Assembly: GCA_027682925.1 (NCBI GenBank)
Contig: JAQCYU010000010.1
Coordinates: 1-63,819 of the forward strand
Length of the DNA: 63,819 nucleotides
DNA from: Coriobacteriaceae bacterium AF45-21
GTDB taxonomy: Bacteria > Actinomycetota > Coriobacteriia > Coriobacteriales > Coriobacteriaceae
Reading direction: 5' to 3'
Part shown: positions 1 through 7,416 of the stretch, piece by piece
How the letters are laid out: every line of letters begins with the position of its first letter
Numbering within the stretch: position 1 is the stretch's first letter
Translations under genes and position numbers: made by a program
The notes under the pieces: generated by a model
The model's database searches: none
Told to the model about the DNA's origin: nothing
Seen by the model: the letters and a program-made list of their open reading frames with translations, nothing else

Positions 1-58
1 AACGCCGGCGGCCCCCGACAGCAGCCAGGAACGCCGGCGGCCCCCGACAGCAGCCAGG
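1..58. repeat. 29-bp direct tandem duplication
   Basis: Positions 1-29 and 30-58 are identical copies of a GC-rich unit starting AACGCCGGCGG. Because 29 is not a multiple of three, the two copies are read in different frames within the open frame leading into the flippase gene. It may be a real slippage duplication or an artefact at the contig end. Confidence 0.75.
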
Positions 59-1432
59 CCACGCGCCGTCGCCGGCGCGAACGCGATCGGGAGCCCGGCC
101 CCGTCCGCCGCATGGTCAACGCTTGGTGGAACCGTCTGCTCGGTGCCGTCTACGGCGGCGGCTTCTCCATGCAGGAAGCGGAATACGAGGAGCACGCCAC
201 CAGTCGCGACTATCTTTGGAACACCCTCGGCACCGCCGTGTGGGGCTTGGCATTTCCGCTGCTCACCATCGTGTCTACGCAGCTCGTGGGCGCCGAAGAA
301 GCAGGCAAATTCTCCATCGCCTTTGTCACCGGCACGCTCATCATGATCGCGTGCAACTACGGCGTGCGCAATTTCCAGGTCTCGGACATCGACGAAAAGA
401 CGTCCTTTGCCTCCTACCAGCTCAACCGCTGCTTTGTGGAGCGCTCGCGCTGGCATGCGGCCTGGTATACAGCAGCGCCCGCGGCTACGATGCGCAGATG
501 GCCACGATCGGCCTGGGCGTCTACCTCTATAAGGTGATCGACGGCATCGCCGACGTGTACGAGGGCCGCCTGCAGCAGGCCGACAAGCTCTATTTGGCAG
601 GCATGAGCCAAACGCTGCGTTCCGCCGGCGTCATCGCGGTCTTTAGCGTGGCACTGTTCCTCACGCGCAGCATGCCCATCGCGGCCATGGCCATGGGCAT
701 CGCCGCGATTGCCTCGCTCGTACTGGTCACCGCCCCGCTCGCCCTGCTCGAAACCGAAAAATCACGCCGCATGAGTCTGCGCGAGGCTGGCCACCTGTTT
801 GTCCAGTGCGCCCCGCTCTTTGGTGCGCTGTTCCTGTTCAACCTTATCGAGAGCATGCCCAAGTTTGTGATGGAGGGCACGCTGGCATACAAATATCAGC
901 TGTACTTTAATGCACTGTTTTTTCCGGCGCAGGCCATTTTGTTGAGCATTGGATTTATCTATAAACCGCAGCTCCTGCGCTTGTCGAGCATTTGGGCTAA
1001 TCCTCGCAAGCGTCGTCGCTTTGACCTGATTATTGTTGCCGTTATGGCGCTGATCGTGGTCATCACCGGCGTGTGCGCCGCATTTATGGCAGGTCCCGGT
1101 ATTCCCCTCATGAGCTTTATGTACGGCCTCAGCTTTGAACGCTACCGTACGCTGGCGCTGCTGATGGTCGTCGCCGGCGGCGTAACCGCGGCCATCGATT
1201 TTATCTACGCCATTATCACGGTGCTGCGCCACGCTGGAGACGTCACCAAGATCTACCTGATCTGCTTCGCCGTAAGCGTGGTGCTGCCGGTGATCCTGAT
1301 TAAGCTACTGGGTCTGATGGGCGCTGTGGTGAGCTACCTAGCATCATGGCCCTACTCCTGGTGCTACTGATAATCGAGTACGCCCACATCCGCCAGCGCA
1401 TAGAACGCGACCGCAACCCATACGGCGCCTAA
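1..1432 (+). pseudogene. MATE/Wzx-like polysaccharide flippase, 5'-partial and twice frameshifted
   Basis: This is a multi-pass membrane protein of the lipid-linked polysaccharide flippase type, expected to move glycan-lipid precursors across the inner membrane. Three reading frames join into one protein: frame 1 from the window edge through an in-frame ATG at 112 to about 450, frame 3 from about 455 to 1340, and frame 2 from about 1346 to the TAA at 1430-1432. Each change is explained by one missing base. Hydrophobic helices recur throughout, for example at 660-760, 830-960, 1020-1100 and 1230-1380, and the C-terminus is a short basic tail (IRQRIERDR). The frame is open upstream of 112, so the true start may lie outside the window. 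The exact family within the MOP superfamily is uncertain. Confidence 0.6.
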
Positions 1433-1511
1433 TTAGCTGCCCGGTCACCGGAATTTGCGATGGAATCACCCCGTCTGGGGTCTCGTTGCGGACAATATTC
1501 ATCACGCAAAA

Positions 1512-1634
1512 CTAAGTGAGTAGACTTTTACCGAATCTCCGACCACACCAACAGAGCACAAGTCTGTGACCTGCGGTTTTATTGAGGCAAATATGTTGGG
1601 TGCTCGGCATTTCCAAAAAAGTCTACTCACTTAG
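1512..1634. repeat. 123-bp element with 18-bp terminal inverted repeats, copy 1
   Basis: The left end CTAAGTGAGTAGACTTTT (1512-1529) is the exact reverse complement of the right end at 1617-1634. A related copy of the same 123-bp length lies at 5526-5648 in the same orientation, and both share the internal block TCTGTGACCTGCGG. The form suggests a MITE or a structured RNA. No convincing ORF is shared by the copies. Confidence 0.8.
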
Positions 1635-1716
1635 CCAGCGGGCAGCCAAATGATTATTTAATCCCCGTCCCAGAGAAATCAATTAGCGGGCAGAAGGGCA
1701 AAAGTAGTCAAAAAAG

Positions 1717-1738
1717 CCCCGTCCCAAATTAGCTACCC
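1717..1738. repeat. CCCGTCCCAAATTAGCTAC motif, copy 1
   Basis: The same roughly 20-bp string occurs at 5478-5498 and 5740-5760. A degenerate form (CCCCGTCCC followed by AATTAGC) is at 1663-1687. All copies lie in intergenic DNA next to the 123-bp elements. On the minus strand copy 1 reads GGGACGGGGCTTTTTT, which resembles a terminator tail. Confidence 0.7.
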
Positions 1739-1748
1739 CTTGCACCGA

Positions 1749-2588
1749 TTATTCGCCCGGGTTGATGTTCGCGTAGAACTCCGCCCCGTCGTCCAGGCGC
1801 AGGATGCCCACGCGACCGAACTCGGAGCCGGTGGCGGCAGCGCAGTCGATGTCGATGCGATCGGGCACACCGGCGGCATCCTCGCCGCCCAGGCGCACGA
1901 TCTGCCCGCGGCCCGACTCCTCATCGAGCCCCGCAAGACCACCGACCTCGCAATAACGCCCGAGCGACACCGTTGGCGTGTGACCGCTCACCACGACCGG
2001 ACCCTTGCCCTCGGCAGAAAGCAGCCCGGTCGGCACATCCCAATAGCCGTGACGAATCCACAGCAGGTCATCGGACGACTGCACTGCGAGCATCTGCTGC
2101 AGCAGCTCGCGATCAGCACCCACCGCTCCGACGCCATCGGCACAATCGACACCATGCTCAAGCAAAAACGCACGCGCCGCCTCGGTCTGAATGCCGGCGT
2201 GCACCAGCAGGTACGGCCGCTCGGCAGTCTCGACCACCGCGTAGAGCGGCAGCGCGGCCATCCATCGCACGAGCTCCTCGTATGCATCAAATTCCATGTC
2301 GTTGAGCTGCTCGCGCGTCGTCCAGCCACCGTTGATATCCCAGGTCTCGGCATCGAGCGGATCCTGGCCAATGATGGCATCGAGCATGATCTGCTCGTGA
2401 TTGCCCTTGAGCACGCGGGCGTTGGGCAGCGAGCGCACGAGCTTAATAACACCGACCGGATCGGGCCCGCGATCGATCATGTCGCCCAGCACGTACAGTG
2501 TGTCGTCGGACGTCAACGAGATCTTAGACAGGGCCTCGTCAAGCGCACGCACGTGCCCGTGAGCGTCAGATGTCACATAGATCGCCAT
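1749..2588 (-). CDS. Metallophosphoesterase of the calcineurin/PPP type
   Basis: This 279-residue cytosolic protein has the metal-binding blocks of calcineurin-like phosphoesterases: an N-terminal TSDAHGH, then GDMIDRGPDP near residue 35 and GNHE near residue 62. The closest recognised groups are bacterial PrpE/ApaH-like protein phosphatases and diadenosine tetraphosphatases, so it probably hydrolyses phosphoester or nucleoside polyphosphate bonds with two metal ions. The ATG at 2588 follows an AAGGAGAG ribosome site. It stands alone, divergent from the antiporter gene. The substrate cannot be told from sequence. Confidence 0.85.
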   Translation of the reverse strand: MAIYVTSDAHGHVRALDEALSKISLTSDDTLYVLGDMIDRGPDPVGVIKLVRSLPNARVLKGNHEQIMLDAIIGQDPLDAETWDINGGWTTREQLNDMEFDAYEELVRWMAALPLYAVVETAERPYLLVHAGIQTEAARAFLLEHGVDCADGVGAVGADRELLQQMLAVQSSDDLLWIRHGYWDVPTGLLSAEGKGPVVVSGHTPTVSLGRYCEVGGLAGLDEESGRGQIVRLGGEDAAGVPDRIDIDCAAATGSEFGRVGILRLDDGAEFYANINPGE

Positions 2589-2841
2589 GGTACGCCTCTC
2601 CTTGCATTGCGGCCGAAGCCCGGTGCCGCAACTAAAACTTCAAGTTGAACTTAAACGTTACCCATTGTACTCCGTTGCAATAAAGCTGGAAAGGGTTTCC
2701 GAGCAGAGGCAAAGACGGCAGCCGTCTATGACGATATCGCGCACGCCCGCAATCCAACCCCATAAACCCACCATCTTTGGGTACAAATAACCGCAGACAA
2801 CTGACCGTGCCACGCCAACCACCCAGGAGCGGACACCATCT

Positions 2842-4443
2842 ATGAACCAGATCCTTCTCTTTATCGGCCTCGTCATCATTTTGTGCCTGACCATCAAACC
2901 CGTCGGCAAAAAACTCCCCTTCCCCACCCTGCTCATCTTTATCGCGCTCGGCATGCTGTTGGGCGTCAACGGCCCGGCGCATATCGACTTTAGCGACTAC
3001 GCGCTCACCGAAACCGTCTGCAGCACGGCGCTGCTGTTCATCATGTTCTACGGCGGCTTTAACACCAACATCGACCGCGCCAAGCCCGTCGCCGTGCCCG
3101 CGGTGCTGCTGAGCACGCTCGGCGTCGTCATCACCGCAGGCATCACCGGCGTGTTCGCCCACTTCGTGCTGGGCTTCGACTGGATCGGCGGCCTGCTGCT
3201 GGGATCAGTCGTGGCATCCACCGACGCGGCCAGCGTCTTTAGCGTTCTGCGCGAGCACAGCCTGTCGCTGAAGGGCGGCACCGACTCGCTGCTCGAGGTC
3301 GAATCGGGCTCCAACGACCCCGTCGCCTACATGCTCACCGCCGTGCTCGCCACACTCGCGGCCGGCGGCGACATCAACATTCCCGCACTGCTGGCCAAGC
3401 AGATTATCCTGGGCGCGGGCCTGGGCCTTGCCATCGGCTGGGCGGCGGGCCGTCTGATTGAACGCGCACACGCAACGGCCGAGGGCGCGCAGACCATCTT
3501 CTTGTTCGCCGTGGCGATCGTCGCCTACGCGCTACCAAGCTATCTGGGCGGCAACGGCTTTTTGGCCGTATACCTGGCCGGCATTGTGCTGGGTGCGAGC
3601 GACATCACCGGCAAGGTCGAGATGGCGCACTTCTTTGACACCCTCACCGAGATGGCCGAGATGACGATCTTCTTCTTGCTCGGCCTGCTCGTCACGCCCG
3701 CACGCCTGCCGCAGATGCTGCTGCCGGGCCTGGCGCTCATGGCGTTTATGCTCTACGTGAGCCGTCCCATCGCCGTCGGCGTGCTCCTGGCGCCCTTTAA
3801 GACGAACCCCCGCCAGGTCGCGCTCGTAAGCTGGGCGGGCCTGCGCGGAGCAGCTTCGGTCGTGTTTAGCCTCTTTGCCGTGGTGGCCGGCGTTCCCGGC
3901 GGACACGACCTATTTGACCTGGTGTTTGTGATTGCCGTGTCGAGCATTGTGGTGCAGGGCTCGCTGCTGCCAGCGGTGGCGAAGAAGCTCGATATGATCG
4001 ATGCGACCGGCGACGTGCGCCGCACCTTTAACGACTATCGCGACGAAGACGGCATGTCATTTGTAAAGCTCAAGGTGGGTGCTGGCCATCCGTTTGCCGA
4101 GCGCTCGCTCGCCGATATTGGCAGCGCGACGGACATGCTCGTGGTCCTGGTGCTGCGCGACGGGGCGCACCCGGTGCTGCCCAACGGCGATACCGTGATC
4201 CAGGAAGGCGATCTGCTGGTGATGGCCGCCCCAACGTTCGAAGAGCGTGCCGAGGTTACGCTGCGCGAGGTCACCGTAACCCCCCACGGTCGCCTGGCCG
4301 GCCAGCGTCTTCGCGATGTGCCGCAGGGCAAGCACCCCTTTATCGTGGTGATGCTCAAGCGCGACGGCCAAACGATCATCCCCGACGGCAACACCCTAAT
4401 ATACGCCGGCGACGAAGCCGTCATCGCCACGCTGGCGTCATAG
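2842..4443 (+). CDS. CvrA/NhaP2-type K+/H+ antiporter with C-terminal RCK_C regions
   Basis: The first roughly 390 of 533 residues form a CPA1-type membrane domain of about twelve helices, including the conserved SVVASTDAASVF block and an SNDPVAY segment typical of cation/proton antiporters. The last roughly 140 residues are soluble and resemble TrkA_C/RCK_C ligand-binding repeats (GHPFAERSL, then GRLAGQRLRDV). This architecture matches the CvrA/NhaP2 family, which exchanges potassium or another monovalent cation for protons in the inner membrane. The gene begins at ATG 2842 and ends at TAG 4443. No partner gene is adjacent. Confidence 0.88.
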   Translation: MNQILLFIGLVIILCLTIKPVGKKLPFPTLLIFIALGMLLGVNGPAHIDFSDYALTETVCSTALLFIMFYGGFNTNIDRAKPVAVPAVLLSTLGVVITAGITGVFAHFVLGFDWIGGLLLGSVVASTDAASVFSVLREHSLSLKGGTDSLLEVESGSNDPVAYMLTAVLATLAAGGDINIPALLAKQIILGAGLGLAIGWAAGRLIERAHATAEGAQTIFLFAVAIVAYALPSYLGGNGFLAVYLAGIVLGASDITGKVEMAHFFDTLTEMAEMTIFFLLGLLVTPARLPQMLLPGLALMAFMLYVSRPIAVGVLLAPFKTNPRQVALVSWAGLRGAASVVFSLFAVVAGVPGGHDLFDLVFVIAVSSIVVQGSLLPAVAKKLDMIDATGDVRRTFNDYRDEDGMSFVKLKVGAGHPFAERSLADIGSATDMLVVLVLRDGAHPVLPNGDTVIQEGDLLVMAAPTFEERAEVTLREVTVTPHGRLAGQRLRDVPQGKHPFIVVMLKRDGQTIIPDGNTLIYAGDEAVIATLAS

Positions 4444-4533
4444 GGGCCAGAGGCACAGCTACCCCAGCCCCTCCTTGTATTCCTATACCCGCAGGTAGAT
4501 TGACGAACATGTGTTTGCTTATTATAATTTCTA

Positions 4534-4648
4534 CTTGAATAGACTCCTCGTCTCGTGGTATAAAAGGGTTGGTACCCTCGAATAGAGGGACCTCCAAGAG
4601 CCGGGGGCTTCCCCCCGGCATTTTTTTTGCGTAATTGGAGGTCACCTC
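4534..4648 (+). promoter_or_regulatory. Promoter and structured leader of the DUF3800 gene
   Basis: A plausible sigma-70 promoter reads TTGAAT, about 18 bases, then TATAAA near 4559-4564. The leader then contains ACCTCCA (4590-4596), the exact complement of TGGAGGT (4636-4642) that includes the ribosome site of the downstream gene. Between them lies a GC-rich hairpin (GCCGGGGG 4600-4607, CCCCCGGC 4612-4619) followed by eight T residues. The layout allows both transcription attenuation and sequestration of the ribosome site; this mechanism is inferred. Confidence 0.6.
4600..4628 (+). terminator. Intrinsic terminator or attenuator hairpin
   Basis: An 8-bp perfect GC stem with a CTTC loop is followed by ATTTTTTTT. 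It sits upstream of the ATG at 4649, and its near copy follows the same gene at 5392-5417. Confidence 0.8.
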
Positions 4649-5326
4649 ATGACGGAACTGTCGATCTTTATCGACGAATCTGGTGACGCGGGTCCCGTAT
4701 CTCGCTACTACATCGTTACCCTTGTTTTTCATGAGCAGGCAATAGAGCTAAATGCAAATATCGCCGCATACGAGCGCAACGTTAAAGACTGCGAGCTCGA
4801 TATTATGCCATTTCATTTTGGGCCTCTTCTCACTGGTCACGATGATTATCAATGGGTCAACATTCGCAACAGAAAGAAACAGCTCAGCCTATTCCGCCAG
4901 TTTGTAGACCGCTCCCCCATCACCTATCAGCCCTTCATCTACGATAAGAAACAGGGCCTTTACGAACCGCAAAAGCTCTCCGCAAAGATCGAGCGCGACG
5001 TAACAATATTTCTCAGAGATCACTTGGCGTATATACAGAGCTTTGACCACGTTAAGATCTACTACGACGGAGGCCAAAGCGTTGTAACGCGAGCACTTCA
5101 TGGTGCTATCGAGAAGGCCATTTCCCAAAAGGCCACGGTATATCGCGACGCTTCGCCCAAGACATACCGACTCTCCCAGGTCGCCGACTATATTTGCGGA
5201 ATTGAGCTCACGCTCCTTAAATTCCAGAATGGGACAGCGACCAAAACAGACACGGAATTCTTCGGCTCGATTGCCCCATTCAAAAAGAACTTCGTCAAGA
5301 AGCTGAGGAAAAAGAGAATCGAGTGA
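4649..5326 (+). CDS. DUF3800 domain protein
   Basis: The 225-residue protein opens with FIDESGD at about residues 7-13, the signature of the DUF3800 family, whose fold is thought to be RNase H-like and which often occurs in defence or mobile contexts. Further acidic residues in YYDGG near residue 140 and the C-terminal block YRLSQVADYICG fit the family. The start at ATG 4649 follows TGGAGGT. Base composition is lower in GC than in the flanking genes, and the gene is bracketed by matching promoter/hairpin modules, which suggests a mobile or exchangeable cassette. Its biochemical activity is unknown. Confidence 0.8.
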   Translation: MTELSIFIDESGDAGPVSRYYIVTLVFHEQAIELNANIAAYERNVKDCELDIMPFHFGPLLTGHDDYQWVNIRNRKKQLSLFRQFVDRSPITYQPFIYDKKQGLYEPQKLSAKIERDVTIFLRDHLAYIQSFDHVKIYYDGGQSVVTRALHGAIEKAISQKATVYRDASPKTYRLSQVADYICGIELTLLKFQNGTATKTDTEFFGSIAPFKKNFVKKLRKKRIE

Positions 5327-5350
5327 GCCAGCCGTTCTTATCGCAACCAT

Positions 5351-5417
5351 GGTATAAATGGATTGCGTTCCTTTATGGAGGGCAGTCAAGGGCCGGGGGA
5401 TCCCCCCGGCATTTTTT
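5351..5417 (+). terminator. Terminator module repeating the DUF3800 leader
   Basis: The hairpin GCCGGGGG (5392-5399) with CCCCCGGC (5403-5410) and a T tract terminates the DUF3800 gene. The preceding GGTATAAA (5351-5358) and the following TGCGTAA also match the leader at 4558-4633, so a module of about 75 bp is present on both sides of the gene. Confidence 0.8.
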
Positions 5418-5477
5418 ATGCGTAACGTTGCCGCAATTCCTACCTAGCCTCTAGGGGAGGTACAGGTAGCTAAAAGA

Positions 5478-5498
5478 CCCCCGTCCCAAATTAGCTAC
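5478..5498. repeat. CCCGTCCCAAATTAGCTAC motif, copy 2
   Basis: This matches the copies at 1717-1738 and 5740-5760. Here GTAGCTAA at 5466-5473 is the inverse of TTAGCTAC at 5491-5498, so a small hairpin can form. Confidence 0.65.
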
Positions 5499-5525
5499 AT
5501 TGCGGGCAATTTGCGTCTCGCAAAA

Positions 5526-5648
5526 CTAAGTGAGTAGACTTTTGCCGAATCGCCGACCACGTCACCAAAGCACAACTCTGTGACCTGCGGGTTTGTTGAA
5601 GCGAATTTGTCGTGTGCTCAGGATTTGCAATAAAGCCTACTCACTTAG
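5526..5648. repeat. 123-bp element with terminal inverted repeats, copy 2
   Basis: The left end at 5526-5543 is identical to that of copy 1. The right end at 5631-5648 differs by two bases (TAAAGCCTACTCACTTAG). The copy has the same length as copy 1 but many internal substitutions, so it is an old repeat and not a recent duplication. Confidence 0.8.
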
Positions 5649-5739
5649 CCAGCGTGCAGTCAAAATAGAACTGTCGCGAACTCATTAGACTCCATTGCGA
5701 CGGCTTATCGTGCATTTTGAGCAGCTGTGGGTGCAGACG

Positions 5740-5760
5740 CCCGTCCCAAATTAGCTACCC
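5740..5760. repeat. CCCGTCCCAAATTAGCTAC motif, copy 3
   Basis: This third copy lies just past the stop of the last small gene of the leftward BREX operon (5772), so on the minus strand it occupies the operon's 3' flank. Confidence 0.6.
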
Positions 5761-5771
5761 TTGTCACATTC

Positions 5772-5963
5772 CTAGTCATCGTCAACGGCAAAATCGCGGA
5801 GGTCGAGGCCTTCGCGTTCGGCTCGGGCTAGGAGCTCTTGGGGCGACTCGTCCTCGATATCCATTACGTCGAGCATAGCGACTGGAAAGCCCACGCCGGC
5901 TGCACTCCCCGCACGGTCGAGTAAACTCTCGCGCAGCTGGTCAACATCAACATCGATCTTCAT
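5772..5963 (-). CDS. Small acidic hypothetical protein at the end of the BREX operon
   Basis: A 63-residue acidic protein (MKIDVDVDQL start, DFAVDDD end) starts 27 bases after the preceding gene with a GGGGG-type ribosome site, so it is probably the last gene of the BREX transcript. I recognise no family. Size and acidity would suit a small partner or inhibitor of the preceding 450-residue protein, but that is speculation. Confidence 0.55.
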   Translation of the reverse strand: MKIDVDVDQLRESLLDRAGSAAGVGFPVAMLDVMDIEDESPQELLARAEREGLDLRDFAVDDD

Positions 5964-5990
5964 GGTGAAACCCCCTACCGGATCAGGCCC

Positions 5991-7343
5991 CTACTCAGCA
6001 GCGCCGAGCACATTCACGGCTGCAACGAAAGCCGCAACCTGTTTGTCGTCCATCTGCGTGGCCAAGCGCCCCGCGGGCTCGTCATAGGCAAACTGAACCT
6101 TATCGATAAAGCAATCCCAAGCGCGCTCATCCACACGCACAGCGGCCTCGCAATACTGGCTGAGCTTTTTGAGTCCATACCAAAACGCATTCACATGGCG
6201 CGCAGGATCCTCGTCCAGCACTCCATCATAGCGCCGTCCGTTAAACTCGCGCATGCGCGCCACGGCAACTTCGAGAGAGTCGCCGCCGTCGGCCGAAGCC
6301 TCGTCCACAAGCTCGGGAATCGCAACCTCGCACCGAACATTATGCCTGGTAACACCATCGTACTCACCCACCAACACGTCTTCGTCAAACCGATCATCGT
6401 AGTCGAAATAACTACTGCCGCGGCAAATCCCGTGCAGCGAACCAGCGCCAAAGGCACGGAACAACCCACCGTCGGCAACAACGCGCCTATAGGTCTCAAA
6501 CGACTTCTTAACCTGAGCGAGCAACTCGGCAAGCTCCCCGGCATCGCACCCCGTCTCGCACGTAATGCAAACAAGCCCCGGCAAAGATACCGGCTCCACC
6601 GTGCTCCCTGCAACGCGGGCAGCGCGTTCGGCCCGGTACGCTTGGGCTGCCAAGCGCGCTCGCTGCGCAGCGCCGCGCACGTTAGTCAGCTCGCGCTTCA
6701 GTGCTACGTCGCCGGCAACACCACCAGCAAGCTCGTCAACACCCTGCGGTCCGGTCGCGCTCAGCTCGGACTCAAACGTCGCCGTAATCATGCCGGCAAG
6801 GTCCGTTGCGTCGGCGGCGCAACGCAGTTGCTCCAACTGCGTGCATAGCAGATCGGCATCCAGGGGCACGGCATCCACAACGCGCACGTCACTCAGGCGC
6901 GCCACGCCCCGCAACACCAAAGCCTCCGCGGCATCGTATGCCGCACGAACCCTGTCCGCCGTATTGGCGCGCAGCTTTACCTCGATAAACGCAAGTGTCT
7001 GCTCCAGACGGGTCAACAGCTCGGCCTTGTCCTCCATGCGCAAAAAGGCAGCATAGCGGCGCTCCATCTGCAGCGGGCCCACAACACCTGCCTGCTTACG
7101 AGCGCGTGCAAGCGCAGCGCCCTCAACACGGCGAACATACCCGTCAACAGCCCGCACGGCAGACTCGCGCGCAGCGTGCTCGGCAGCCTCGACGCCCCTA
7201 AGCACGCCCAGCAGCTCGCGGGAGCGCGCATTGCGCACCAACTCCCCGCGATCGTACTGCTCAAGCGCCGTCTGCCGCTTGGCCACCGACTCAAAGCCAA
7301 ACAGCTCGTCGAGCAGCTCACCAACAGAACGCTCGTCTGCCAT
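5991..7343 (-). CDS. Uncharacterised BREX-operon protein, 450 aa
   Basis: The start at ATG 7343 is chosen because AAGGAGG lies seven bases upstream; a longer open frame to 7460 would overlap the end of brxL and adds low-quality Arg-rich sequence. The first half is rich in Ala, Glu and Arg and looks helical, consistent with coiled coil. The second half has CITCETGCD near residue 280 and an acidic stretch SYFDYDDRFDEDVLVGEYDG. The gene follows brxL by about 70 bases in the same direction, so it is likely co-transcribed and may be a BREX accessory factor. It matches no standard type 1 BREX component that I know. Confidence 0.7.
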   Translation of the reverse strand: MADERSVGELLDELFGFESVAKRQTALEQYDRGELVRNARSRELLGVLRGVEAAEHAARESAVRAVDGYVRRVEGAALARARKQAGVVGPLQMERRYAAFLRMEDKAELLTRLEQTLAFIEVKLRANTADRVRAAYDAAEALVLRGVARLSDVRVVDAVPLDADLLCTQLEQLRCAADATDLAGMITATFESELSATGPQGVDELAGGVAGDVALKRELTNVRGAAQRARLAAQAYRAERAARVAGSTVEPVSLPGLVCITCETGCDAGELAELLAQVKKSFETYRRVVADGGLFRAFGAGSLHGICRGSSYFDYDDRFDEDVLVGEYDGVTRHNVRCEVAIPELVDEASADGGDSLEVAVARMREFNGRRYDGVLDEDPARHVNAFWYGLKKLSQYCEAAVRVDERAWDCFIDKVQFAYDEPAGRLATQMDDKQVAAFVAAVNVLGAAE

Positions 7344-7416
7344 GGCAGGCCTCCTTACCCGAACACGCCAACACGCTCGCGGGCCCACGCGTACGCAAGC
7401 CCGCACGCCCGCACCC

